64,000 nucleotides of DNA, taken from Savagea serpentis (GTDB lineage Bacteria > Bacillota > Bacilli > Bacillales_A > Planococcaceae). The DNA is taken from assembly GCF_015351395.1 (NCBI RefSeq), contig NZ_JADKPV010000003.1, positions 164,618 through 228,617 on the forward strand. Direction: 5' to 3'. Below, piece by piece: positions 51,804 to 60,117 of this stretch. The notes beneath the pieces were generated by a model. It was not told the origin of the DNA and ran no database searches. It saw nothing but the letters and a program-made list of their open reading frames with translations. The translations under genes were made by a program, and so were the position numbers. Every line of letters starts with the position of its first letter. The first letter of the stretch is position 1.

Positions 51804-53204
51804 TTAGAAGTTAAAGTATAAAAACTCCGACACTTGCTGCAACTGCATCACACTATAAAACAATATTCCTGCAATAAAGAGCGCAAACGCTACTGTTTTG
51901 CGATGCCCTTTTAAAATTTCGATCGAATTGCGCATCCATAAGACGATGAACATTCCAATCAACATGTAAATGAATAAAATGAGTGACGTTTCATTAAATA
52001 ACGTCATCGCTCCCGTCACTTCGATACCGTTCAATCCGATCATCGCACGGAACACATCCATCGCTTGTTCCATCGACGTCGCTCGGAAAATGACGAACGC
52101 TGCGTTAACGAACTGGAACGTAATGAACCATGCGAGCCATTTCGGCAATCGATACGGTGTTTTTTTCCACATGCGCGCTATCATACTCGCTACACCGTGT
52201 AACGCTCCCCATATGATGAAAGTCCACCCTGCACCGTGCCAAATTCCGCTAATTAAAAAGATAATTAAAATGTTCACATAAGTGCGTGCTTCCCCTTTAC
52301 GATTTCCACCGAGCGGAATGTACACATACTTCGTCAAAAATCCAGACAACGTCATATGCCAACGACGCCAAAAATCTTGAATATCTAACGCTTTATATGG
52401 AGAGTTAAAGTTGATCGGCAAACGAATATTGAAGAGAAACGCTAATCCAATTGCCATATCCGAATAACCACTAAAGTCGAAATACAACTGCAAACTGTAC
52501 GCAAGTGACGCATACCAACCGCTGAAAAATGTCAGTGCCTCACTTGCATTAAATCCCGCATTCGCATACACCGCGAATTGGTCGGCGATGACAACTTTTT
52601 TAAACAGTCCGATTGCAAAAATGATGAGCCCTTTTGAAATGTTTTCGTATTGAATGCGGTACGTTTTTCGCTCTCCGAACTGCGGCATCATATCGCCATG
52701 ATGGACGATAGGACCCGCAATTAATTGCGGGAAAAACGAAACGAACAAACCGTAACTGAAAAAGTTGTACTCTTTCGTCTCTAAGCGATACGAATCAACT
52801 AAATACGCAATTTGTTGGAACGTATAAAAACTGATCGCTAACGGAAGCAACAACTCTTTTAACGCAAACTCTGTACCGAAAATCCAGTTGACGTTTTCGA
52901 TAAAGAAATCATAATATTTAAAATAACTAATTAAACCGACGTTAAATAAAATACCGACTGTCAAAATCGACTTCCGATACGTTTTTATTTTATTTTTTGC
53001 TAAAATCGATCCGACCGTATAGTTCACGACCATCGAAATTAAAATTAACGGCAAATAGCTTGGATTCCAATAGCCGTAAAAAAATAAAGACGCTAAGAAA
53101 AGCCACATGCGCGCAAATGGGATATTTAGTCTACCGACAATGAAGAACACACTCCATACGATAGGTAAAAATAAAAAGATAAATTCAAACGAGTTAAAAA
53201 TCAC
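51804..53204 (-). CDS. MBOAT O-acyltransferase (AlgI/PatA/DltB family)
   Basis: A 466-residue membrane protein with about 10-12 spans that carries acyl groups across the membrane. The catalytic His is in ISGIWHGAGWTFIIWGALHG, and DFWRRWHMTLSGFLTKYVYI is the family core. The N-terminus MIFNSFEFIFLFLPIV matches AlgI; GTG at 53204 has GGAGGG 8 nt upstream, so the longer frame to 53231 is rejected. It forms a two-gene unit with the SGNH protein. Confidence 0.9.
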   Translation of the reverse strand: MIFNSFEFIFLFLPIVWSVFFIVGRLNIPFARMWLFLASLFFYGYWNPSYLPLILISMVVNYTVGSILAKNKIKTYRKSILTVGILFNVGLISYFKYYDFFIENVNWIFGTEFALKELLLPLAISFYTFQQIAYLVDSYRLETKEYNFFSYGLFVSFFPQLIAGPIVHHGDMMPQFGERKTYRIQYENISKGLIIFAIGLFKKVVIADQFAVYANAGFNASEALTFFSGWYASLAYSLQLYFDFSGYSDMAIGLAFLFNIRLPINFNSPYKALDIQDFWRRWHMTLSGFLTKYVYIPLGGNRKGEARTYVNILIIFLISGIWHGAGWTFIIWGALHGVASMIARMWKKTPYRLPKWLAWFITFQFVNAAFVIFRATSMEQAMDVFRAMIGLNGIEVTGAMTLFNETSLILFIYMLIGMFIVLWMRNSIEILKGHRKTVAFALFIAGILFYSVMQLQQVSEFLYFNF

Positions 53205-53275
53205 TGGCTTCCCTCCGTATCTATTTGACACTCCTTCACAAATAATACCACATATTCTCTATGGCGAAATGACTA

Positions 53276-53314
53276 AAAAACACCTTCTTTCCGATATGAA
53301 AGAAGGTGTTTCTT
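53276..53314 (-). terminator. Intrinsic terminator, probably once that of the glycosidase gene
   Basis: AAACACCTTCTTTC and GAAAGAAGGTGTTT arms; leftward it ends in TTTTTT. It abuts the left end of IS element 2. Without the element it would follow the glycosidase stop directly. Confidence 0.8.
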
Positions 53315-53417
53315 TTAACGGCTTTCCGAAAGAAGTCTCCCATCCTCAAGGAATGTGAAGGTGCGAATAGCACCAATGAGTAGGTGGGAGATGAATTTCG
53401 GTTGGCTTTAGCCAAAG

Positions 53418-53558
53418 CTATCTTTCTAAGCCTTTTCTCAATAATTCAAGAATAGTCGCTGTTCTTGTAGAGAGTCCATTCTCTTTTTGGTATTGATCTA
53501 ATTTCTCGATAATTGTTTTGGGCATACGAACTTCTACACGCACTTTATCATTTTTCAA
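53418..53558 (-). CDS. Ribbon-helix-helix (CopG-like) small protein in IS element 2
   Basis: A 46-residue protein (KNDKVRVEVRMPKTIIEKLD ... LELLRKGLER) with a clear RHH pattern: strand, turn with MPK, two helices. TTG at 53558 follows AGAGGTGA. It is divergent from tnpB. It shares the pattern EK-x-YQKEN and LxRKGL with the RHH protein of element 1 although the two differ over most positions, so both descend from one accessory gene. Likely an autorepressor acting on the shared tnpB promoter region. Confidence 0.75.
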   Translation of the reverse strand: MKNDKVRVEVRMPKTIIEKLDQYQKENGLSTRTATILELLRKGLER

Positions 53559-53646
53559 AATTATCACCTCTCACTTGATTGTACGGCATTTCTACGATAT
53601 AATCAATATATACGATATTACCCCGTACAAAGTGAGGTGAATAGAT

Positions 53647-54762
53647 ATGACTAAGCAAAATAAAGCCTTCAAATTTCGTTTGCTACCAAATAAAGAACAG
53701 GAAGTATTATTAGCCAAAACTTTTGGTTGTGTTCGTTTTGTCTATAACAAGATGTTAGCGGAACGTAAGGAAACCTATGAAAAGTTCAAGGATGATAAAG
53801 AAACTCTTAAAAAGCAAAAGTTTCCGACTCCTGCAAAATATAAAGATGAATTTCCGTTTCTAAAAGAAGTGGATTCTTTAGCTTTGGCCAATGCACAGTT
53901 GAACTTGCAAAAAGCCTATAAAAACTTTTTTGAAGGTCGTGCTGAGTTTCCGAAATTCAAAAGTCGTAAACATAAACAGTCTTACACGACCAATCGAGTA
54001 AATGGAAATATTGAATTGCAAGACGGTCATATCAAATTACCTAAACTAAAATTAGTAAAAATCAAACAACATAGAGAAATCCCTGCTGATTATAAATTGA
54101 AATCTTGCACTATTTCTAAAACAAAGACAGGAAAATACTATGTTTCGATTTTGACAGAATACGAGAAAGATATTCAGCTAGTAAAAATTCAGAAAGTTGT
54201 CGGCTTGGATTTTGCTATGGATGGTCTATATGTTGAAAGTGAACAGGGTGAGAAAGCCAATTACCCACGTTTTTATCGACAATCATTAGACAAACTAGCA
54301 AAAGAACAGCGCATCTTATCTCGCAAAAAAAAGGGTTCTGCACGTTGGGAGAAACAGCGTTTGAAAGTAGCTAAGTTACATGAAAAAGTAGCCAATCAAC
54401 GAATGAATTTCCTTCACCATCAATCAAAAGAATTAGTGTCAACCTATGATGCTGTTGTAATTGAGGACTTAGACATGAAAGGAATGTCTCAAGCCCTCAG
54501 CTTCGGTAAAAGCGTCCATGACAACGGTTGGGGAATGTTCACTACATTCTTATCGTACAAGCTAAAAGAACAAGGAAAACAGCTTGTCAAAATCGATAAA
54601 TGGTTTCCTTCTACTAAAAAATGCTCTTGTTGTGGTGCAGAAAAACCAATGAAATTATCTGAACGCACTTACCGTTGTTCATGCGGTTATGTGGCAGATC
54701 GTGACTACAATTCAGCAATCAATATCAAAAATGAAGGCATTCGCTTATTAGCGTTATCATAA
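53647..54762 (+). CDS. tnpB: TnpB, RNA-guided nuclease of an IS605-type element
   Basis: A 371-residue TnpB with all RuvC residues: Asp188 (VVGLDFAMDG), Glu273 (VVIEDLDMKGM), Asp353 (ADRDYNSAINI). The zinc finger is CSCCG and CSCG. It differs widely from the TnpB at 43.6 kb, so the two elements came from separate lineages. GAGGTGA precedes the ATG. The stretch 54763-54887 should contain the guide RNA scaffold. Confidence 0.92.
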   Translation: MTKQNKAFKFRLLPNKEQEVLLAKTFGCVRFVYNKMLAERKETYEKFKDDKETLKKQKFPTPAKYKDEFPFLKEVDSLALANAQLNLQKAYKNFFEGRAEFPKFKSRKHKQSYTTNRVNGNIELQDGHIKLPKLKLVKIKQHREIPADYKLKSCTISKTKTGKYYVSILTEYEKDIQLVKIQKVVGLDFAMDGLYVESEQGEKANYPRFYRQSLDKLAKEQRILSRKKKGSARWEKQRLKVAKLHEKVANQRMNFLHHQSKELVSTYDAVVIEDLDMKGMSQALSFGKSVHDNGWGMFTTFLSYKLKEQGKQLVKIDKWFPSTKKCSCCGAEKPMKLSERTYRCSCGYVADRDYNSAINIKNEGIRLLALS

Positions 54763-54840
54763 GTAACAAAAACTTGTGGAACACGAGGGTTAGCTCGGTC
54801 AATTTTCGTTGGCTAGTAAAAGCAACGACAAGTCGAGAAG

Positions 54841-54881
54841 CCCCCACTTCAAGTAGACCGGAAGGTTAACTAAGTGGCGGG
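54841..54881. repeat. Right-end hairpin of IS element 2
   Basis: CCCCCACTT and AAGTGGCGGG, followed by TAGTTCAC and the flanking gene. Right-end hairpins of this kind are both the excision site and the 3' part of the TnpB guide RNA. Confidence 0.7.
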
Positions 54882-54885
54882 TAGT

Positions 54886-57369
54886 TCACGAATTCACTTT
54901 GAAATATAAGACGTGGTCGTCCTTCATCGGTTTCCCTTTCGCGTTCGTAACTGCCGCTGTAATGACGAGAGAATATTCTCCTGCTGGTAAAGCGGTCGTC
55001 GCTTGGACACCGACTGTACGATCGTCTTGCTTCGTTAAACGAACAGGGTAGCGCATCCCTTCTCGATTCTCGATATACGTATACTTCGCATCTGTCAATA
55101 CTGCCATATCCATCGGTTGTGTGAAGCGGACGTTAAATACTTTATTTGCGGGTACCGTCATCGACACTGCGCTCGAACTCCACGTACGTGGCAACGTTTC
55201 TGACGCACTCGGATATAAGATAAGCTCATCGAAGCGGACCGAACCGTTCTTCTTATTCGCCCCGTCTGTTTCGACGACGTAAATCGACTCTAATACGGCA
55301 GGTTGTGCAATCGTACTTGGCAATGTCGCCTTCACACGCTTCCAACCGTGCCAATTCAACCCTTTCGGCTCAGTGAAGTCGATTGAATGTATTTTTCCAT
55401 TCGCATCTTTCACTTGACCGCGCACCCAATGATTACCGCCATTACCGTAAATTGCGACACCGACTGCTTCAAAATTCCCTTGCATCGGATAACCTGACTG
55501 CCAATCGATATACGCGGCAGACGTCGTTTCATTTTTCGTGAACTGATAATCGAGTTGGACAGAACCTTGGCGATCATACGCATGTTGTTTCGTATTCGCC
55601 GTTAACTTTCCTGTCGCATTCGCCGCTCTAAATACTAACCCGTTCGTCGACTCAAATGAACCGACTAATTGTGGTGTGTTCGTAACTGTTACTTTCAATT
55701 TCTTTTGCACTGTACCGAACTTCGCTGTAATTTCTCCGACACCTTCAGTCGTGGCTGCTGTGAAGCGACCGTTTTCCCACGTACCGAGTTCAGCCGGAAC
55801 ATTCATTTCAATTGTCGCATTGTTAACGATGACAGGTTTCCCACTCGGCATCGTAAAGTCTGCCGTTAACGCTACTGTCTTGCCTGGCGCTAACGTCAAC
55901 TCATTTGATGAAAACTTCAGTGCCGTCGGATTCACCACTTCAACAGGTACTTCTTGACGTACGCCACCGTATTCTACAACGACTGAGCCTTTTCCAGCCT
56001 TCGTTGCGACGAATTGATTGTCGCGAATTTCTCCGACACCGCCACGCACTTCAATCGGTGTCGCTGTCGCCGTCTGTTGTGGTAAGACGTTCAAATACTC
56101 ATCCATCATCGCAGAAGCGCGATACCCGACAGATGAACCGACCGCTATGGCTCCTTGTTGCGCTTGTTCGAGCTTCGCGTACTTCGGTTCTCCATAAGGA
56201 GCGGTACTTACTGCCGCAAGCGCTGCGTGCACACGTCTTTCACTTCCGGGACGACTCGACTTGTCAGGATATTTATTCCCGACAGGACGGTGTACCATCG
56301 TCGTTGAACCGCCACCATCTAAGTTAATTGCTTGCGCTAAACCGAGCTTCGATAAATAGTTCGCAAACTGTGGGAGTGACATCCCTTTTCCACCATTTTG
56401 ACGACCGACCGTGACGAACATAACGCGCTTACCATCTGCCGTCACACCGACTGCTGAACGGTCCGTCACTTGCTTCGCTCGATCGCTCGTCGTATCGATT
56501 GTTAAATGAGGGCGACCGTTTTGAACGAGGAGCGGGCCTGTAGCTAACATGAAGTTCGCATCTTGCCAACGCTCATCGACCGTATACGATAATTCCACTT
56601 CTTCACCTTTCTGCATAGCGCGAACGAATTGCGGAATTTCTTTCCCATGAACTGAAATGACGAACCCACGACCGTTCGTCGGAATCGCTGCACTCGTCTT
56701 TTGACCGTACGGACGAATGCCTGTAATTTGCCCTTTCACTCGCTCACCTAAAACGACATTTTGTTCGACAGAACGCGGTGTCGACACGACGACTTCAATG
56801 CCGAATTGATTCGTACGTGTATGCGTATATGCCCAACTTGACGTATACAAGACACTGTCATCGTCGCTACGTTCTTTATTGTAATTTTTCATCGCATACG
56901 ATTGTCCTTTATAATGAATCGTCGGCGTTAACTCATACGGCGCAATTTGAGCTTCACCGTTCGCCTTCACACCGAATGCTGCAGGTGTATGCATGAAGTC
57001 ATTCCGATTCGACGAAACTGAACCTAAATGCGCAATCTTGCCATCCTTCACTAATAAATAACCAGGTAATCCATTATTAAAATGGAAAAACGACGCATTC
57101 ATCGCACCAACAACGTGATATTGTTCACGCGTTGAACTTTTCGCGATCGAACTGACCGTATGCAATGAGTTGATTGGACTCGGCACTAACATATCGACTG
57201 TCGTATACGGCTTATCTAAATTAATCGACATTTGTTCAAAATGACGCCCATCTACTTTTTTCGTCTCATAGTAGACACCATTCGACAAACTTTGCGCCCC
57301 GGCAGGTTGTGCTGCCAAAACGACTGTCCATAAACAAACGACAACGAAAACTTTCCAAATCCGCTTCAC
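54886..57369 (-). CDS. Secreted phosphodiester glycosidase (NAGPA domain) with Ig-like and carbohydrate modules
   Basis: An 827-residue exported enzyme. GTG at 57369 has AAGGAG 9 nt upstream and begins a clean signal peptide (KRIWKVFVVVCLWTVVLAA). The NAGPA/DUF2233 domain spans about 65-400 with GAMNASFFHF, FVTVGRQNGGKGMSLPQFA and AINLDGGGSTTM. Next come Big-type Ig modules (about 410-570), a carbohydrate-binding-like module (about 575-725) and a final Ig module. Such enzymes remove phospho-linked sugars, so teichoic or wall polymer is a likely target. The last codon and stop are formed at the IS border. Coupled to the SLH gene before it. Confidence 0.85.
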   Translation of the reverse strand: MKRIWKVFVVVCLWTVVLAAQPAGAQSLSNGVYYETKKVDGRHFEQMSINLDKPYTTVDMLVPSPINSLHTVSSIAKSSTREQYHVVGAMNASFFHFNNGLPGYLLVKDGKIAHLGSVSSNRNDFMHTPAAFGVKANGEAQIAPYELTPTIHYKGQSYAMKNYNKERSDDDSVLYTSSWAYTHTRTNQFGIEVVVSTPRSVEQNVVLGERVKGQITGIRPYGQKTSAAIPTNGRGFVISVHGKEIPQFVRAMQKGEEVELSYTVDERWQDANFMLATGPLLVQNGRPHLTIDTTSDRAKQVTDRSAVGVTADGKRVMFVTVGRQNGGKGMSLPQFANYLSKLGLAQAINLDGGGSTTMVHRPVGNKYPDKSSRPGSERRVHAALAAVSTAPYGEPKYAKLEQAQQGAIAVGSSVGYRASAMMDEYLNVLPQQTATATPIEVRGGVGEIRDNQFVATKAGKGSVVVEYGGVRQEVPVEVVNPTALKFSSNELTLAPGKTVALTADFTMPSGKPVIVNNATIEMNVPAELGTWENGRFTAATTEGVGEITAKFGTVQKKLKVTVTNTPQLVGSFESTNGLVFRAANATGKLTANTKQHAYDRQGSVQLDYQFTKNETTSAAYIDWQSGYPMQGNFEAVGVAIYGNGGNHWVRGQVKDANGKIHSIDFTEPKGLNWHGWKRVKATLPSTIAQPAVLESIYVVETDGANKKNGSVRFDELILYPSASETLPRTWSSSAVSMTVPANKVFNVRFTQPMDMAVLTDAKYTYIENREGMRYPVRLTKQDDRTVGVQATTALPAGEYSLVITAAVTNAKGKPMKDDHVLYFKVNS

Positions 57370-57386
57370 TCTGAACCGCTCCTTCA

Positions 57387-58016
57387 TCATGTAATACTTT
57401 CAACTTCTGGCGCATCTGTCCAATCTTCGCCGTTTTCAAAGTCTTCATCGACTTGAACTAACTTATGCAAAAACAACGCAAATTCTCCACGTTTTAATGT
57501 TTCCTCTGCTCCAAAACGTGTCGACGTCTTCCCTGCTGCTACGTTCAATTCGTATAGAGCAGACACATCTTTCACAAAACGTGGACTGACATCGGTAAAC
57601 GGAATCGGTCGATCGCTTTCCGCTACATTGAACGTAAGGCGCAACAAACGTGTCATTTCTGCACGCGTTATCGCATCGTTCGAACCGAAACGTGTCGCAG
57701 TTTTCCCTTGCGTTACTCCGGCATCGACTAACGCCTTCACTGCCCACGCACGATCAGCAGGCACATCGGTAAATGGTACACTTGCCCCTTTACTTTCCGC
57801 CCCTAGCACTTTCGCTAAAATAACAGCCGCATCTAAACGTTTCATCGGCGCATCGACACCAAACTGCGTCGCGTTAATTCCATTCGTATAACCTTCTGAT
57901 ACCATATAATCAACCGCCTCTTGATAGCGCGCATTCACATCCGTGAACGCTTGTGCCGACAAAGGCGCCATAGTCAAACTTCCAACGACAAGCAACGAAC
58001 TAAGCCACATTTTCAT
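57387..58016 (-). CDS. SLH-only secreted protein
   Basis: A 209-residue protein made of a signal peptide (KMWLSSLLVVGSLTMAPLSAQA) and three SLH modules (FTDVNARYQEAVDYM, FTDVPADRAWAVKALVD, FTDVSPRFVKDVSALYE), with an acidic tail and no cargo domain. ATG at 58016 follows AAAGGAG. Its TGA lies 18 nt inside the leader of the glycosidase gene, whose ribosome site is in the overlap. Perhaps it anchors the glycosidase, which has no SLH domain of its own; many Bacilli have these parts fused in one protein. Confidence 0.85.
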   Translation of the reverse strand: MKMWLSSLLVVGSLTMAPLSAQAFTDVNARYQEAVDYMVSEGYTNGINATQFGVDAPMKRLDAAVILAKVLGAESKGASVPFTDVPADRAWAVKALVDAGVTQGKTATRFGSNDAITRAEMTRLLRLTFNVAESDRPIPFTDVSPRFVKDVSALYELNVAAGKTSTRFGAEETLKRGEFALFLHKLVQVDEDFENGEDWTDAPEVESIT

Positions 58017-58324
58017 AGTACCCTCTCCTTTCGTTTCGTACTTCTCTAGTATAACGCATTCTGAAACATGAAAAAGCACTCTATCAATATTTGTATCTTT
58101 TTTCCTTTCGCTCAGGTATGTTTACAGGCGATTAGACAGGGTATAAAAATAATGTGGAACCTTTTTAAAATGAGATCGTTCTATTATGTAATAAACTTTT
58201 TTCTAATCACGAGATGAGGTCAGACTTCTGAACTTATTCATCTGAAACATCAATTAGGTGATGATAGATAAAGAAGTGATGAAAAATAATAGTATCGTTC
58301 AGTAGCATTTTTATGAAAAAGGTT
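58017..58324. other. Gene-free region before the first UUCGCC RNA
   Basis: It contains the leftward promoter of the SLH operon (TATACT, read leftward, at 58048-58053 with a weak -35) and the upstream part of the small-RNA promoter. A conserved block AATAATAGTATYGYTC (near 58286-58300) recurs before the second RNA. No gene. Confidence 0.4.
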
Positions 58325-58336
58325 TATAATTAACTT

Positions 58337-58472
58337 ATGACTAACGATAATAATTTGTTAGTCGCCTTTACAGATTTAACTTTTATTTCGCCATAAAAGT
58401 AATCCACTCTCTTTCGCCGGAGAGTGGCATACATAGTATCCCTCCTTCTCTATTCAGAAGGGGGGATTTTTT
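58337..58472 (+). ncRNA. Structured small RNA with UUCGCC loops, copy 1
   Basis: TATAAT at 58325-58330 places the start near 58337. Stems in order: GACTAAC/GTTAGTC (58339-58363); ACTTTTAT/ATAAAAGT closing loop TTCGCC (58379-58400); CCACTCTCT/GGAGAGTGG closing loop TTCGCC (58404-58427); a 12-bp terminator stem ATCCCTCCTTCT/AGAAGGGGGGAT plus TTTTTT (ends 58472). The second copy at 58.9-59.1 kb keeps the loops and the 29 bases at 58357-58385 but changes stem bases in pairs. No coding frame of note. I cannot assign it to a named family. Confidence 0.8.
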
Positions 58473-58924
58473 AGGTTGATCGAGCTGAATGAGTAAATAA
58501 TGAGCTCAGCCACCATTCTTTCCCATTCAGTCAAACTCTACACATTGGCCTATCTTCCCTGTCCAATGGCGCACACCTAAATAATCGAAGAACTCTGGGA
58601 ATGAAAAAGCATTATAGATTATCGTAAAAATCTAAAAATTCATACGACAACTTACATGATTTGTCAATAGATTTTTGAAATACTGTTAGGATAAGGTTCT
58701 CCTTAACTCTCTCTACACACTTTTAATGAAAAACATGGAGTTATTTTCAACCCCTTAACATTTTCCTATATATAATGTTATACAAAGAGGTATACATTTC
58801 TTCTAATTCTTTTCCAATGGATAGACTGATGAACTACACAATTTCATCCAATTGATAAGAGATATAGAACAGATGAAATACTTTAAAAATAATAGTATTG
58901 CTCGATACTATTGAAGTAATAAAA
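58473..58924. other. Spacer between the twin small RNAs
   Basis: About 450 nt without a credible gene. The last 100 nt resemble the region upstream of copy 1 (CATC-AATT-GATA-ATGA words and AATAATAGTAT), so the duplication included the promoter. TTGTCA plus TGTTAG about 17 nt apart (from 58658) might be another promoter. An imperfect CATTGG/CCAATG pair lies near 58547-58568. Confidence 0.4.
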
Positions 58925-58940
58925 AGCTATAATAGAAATA

Positions 58941-59078
58941 CGGCTAACCAATGAGTTAGTCGCCTTTACAGATTTAACTTTTACTTCGCCGTAAAAGTGA
59001 CCCTCGCTCCCTTTCGCCGGGGAGCGAGCTACATACGAATTGCCTCTTTCCGAACTTTCGGAAAGAGGCGATTTTTTT
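58941..59078 (+). ncRNA. Structured small RNA with UUCGCC loops, copy 2
   Basis: TATAAT at 58928-58933. Stems: GGCTAAC/GTTAGTC (58942-58961); ACTTTTAC/GTAAAAGT with loop TTCGCC (58979-58998); CTCGCTCCCT/GGGGAGCGAG with loop TTCGCC (59003-59028); terminator stem GCCTCTTTCCGAA/TTCGGAAAGAGGC plus seven T (ends 59078). Relative to copy 1 the second and third stems show paired changes (T-A to C-G, and a wholly different but still complementary third stem), which is direct evidence of selection on structure. Confidence 0.8.
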
Positions 59079-59379
59079 GAAATAGAAAAACGGTTAAAAT
59101 TAAATTAATAAACTCAAAATCTATTTCAACATTGGGGAAGCCCAAAAGTATTTAGAACAGATTACTCAGAAACTGAACAATCATAAGCATTATCAAAAGA
59201 AAATACCTCATCGCCAATGACTTGTAGAAGAGCAACGGGCGCGAAAAGAATTGAACTAGCCTGCACCTTATTAATAAATGGCTCACTTTTCAGTTGCGAA
59301 ATACAATGAAAACTCGAATAGATACAATGAATCTATTCAATACTGAAATGGATTAAATACAGATTAGATACAACGGATC
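59079..59379. other. Gene-poor stretch with a decayed coding remnant
   Basis: A plus-strand frame near 59133-59218 reads AQKYLEQITQKLNNHKHYQ then stops, with more in-frame coding-like words and further stops after it. It looks like the wreck of a gene, perhaps from a mobile element, but I cannot name it. A perfect 8-bp inverted repeat GAATAGAT/ATCTATTC (59316-59338) may end the gene on its right. Confidence 0.35.
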
Positions 59380-60108
59380 TTAATCCGATCGCAAACGATA
59401 ATAAGCGCCTCTTCCATGACCAACACTTTCAACTAAACCTTGTTCCCTCAACTTCAACATTTCCCGATAGACACGTTGTTGATTCCATCCTCTCATTTGT
59501 TGAATATCGGCTCGCGTCATTTTTCCTTGCTCCTTCATCACATTCATAATGAGGATGTTGATCCTTTCAACATCTAACGATACATTGCGCTCATAGGTAA
59601 AGTCAGACTGTAAACGTTCGGATGTTTGTTGCGACAAAATATAACCCTTTCCTGCTTCTACTTGTTCTAAGATGCCTAATCGTACTAATTCACTCAATTG
59701 ATTTTTCGCTGATTCTTTTGCACTTTGTGTAATATAGCCAATACCCTCTACGTTTGCTTTGGAATGCTTCAATAGATAATGAAGAATTAGTAACTGATCG
59801 ACTGAAAACACAACACTTTGTTCATTTTGTTCTTCGATATAAGCTTTCAATTCAGGTGTAACGATCGACGCAAACATCGTCAATTGAATTTGAATCCCAC
59901 TATCTTCATAGACAGGTGGTTCCTTTCCCTCTTTCAATAATTCTGTATAAATACGAGAGACTTCTAAATTCGTACGATTCACTAAACGAACACGATCTAA
60001 TAAAGTCATCAAATGAGGATTTCTCGGAGTAGAGGCATGGTGCAAAATATTGTCAGGATGAATTCCTTCCAAAAATGTGCCAGGATTGCTGATTTCAAGG
60101 CGAGACAA
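59380..60108 (-). pseudogene. C-terminal part of an AlbA_2/HATPase_c_4-type regulator or helicase-related protein
   Basis: The 242-codon frame starts in mid-domain: LEISNPGTFLEGIHPDNILH...STPRNPHLMTLLDRVRLVNR is the HATPase_c_4 (RecG-related) domain that normally follows an N-terminal AlbA_2 DNA-binding domain of about 200 residues. That part is missing. The C-terminus has two winged-helix-like regions (about 120-165 and 185-240). The only start is a TTG at 60108 without a ribosome site, right after the stop of the upstream gene. It therefore appears truncated by the insertion or rearrangement that brought in the recombinase genes. A read-through or coupled product is possible. Confidence 0.65.
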
Positions 60109-60117
60109 CTGAGCAAG

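Larger units (their letters stand above)
53319..54887 (+). mobile_element. IS605-type element with tnpB and a divergent RHH gene, no tnpA
   Basis: The left side has stem TCTCCCA/TGGGAGA (53336-53391) with an inner GGTGC/GCACC pair and a TTGGCTTTAGCCAA palindrome (53402-53415). The right side has CCCCCACTT/AAGTGGCGGG (54841-54881) followed by TAGTTCAC. Element 1 also ends in TAGTTCA, and shares the GGCTTTAGCC core. No part of tnpA remains. Borders are approximate within a few bases. Confidence 0.75.

Noticed and set aside
57369..58016. One SLH-glycosidase gene broken by a frameshift
   Set aside because: The second gene has its own ribosome site, start codon and signal peptide, so two separate coupled genes explain the sequence better.
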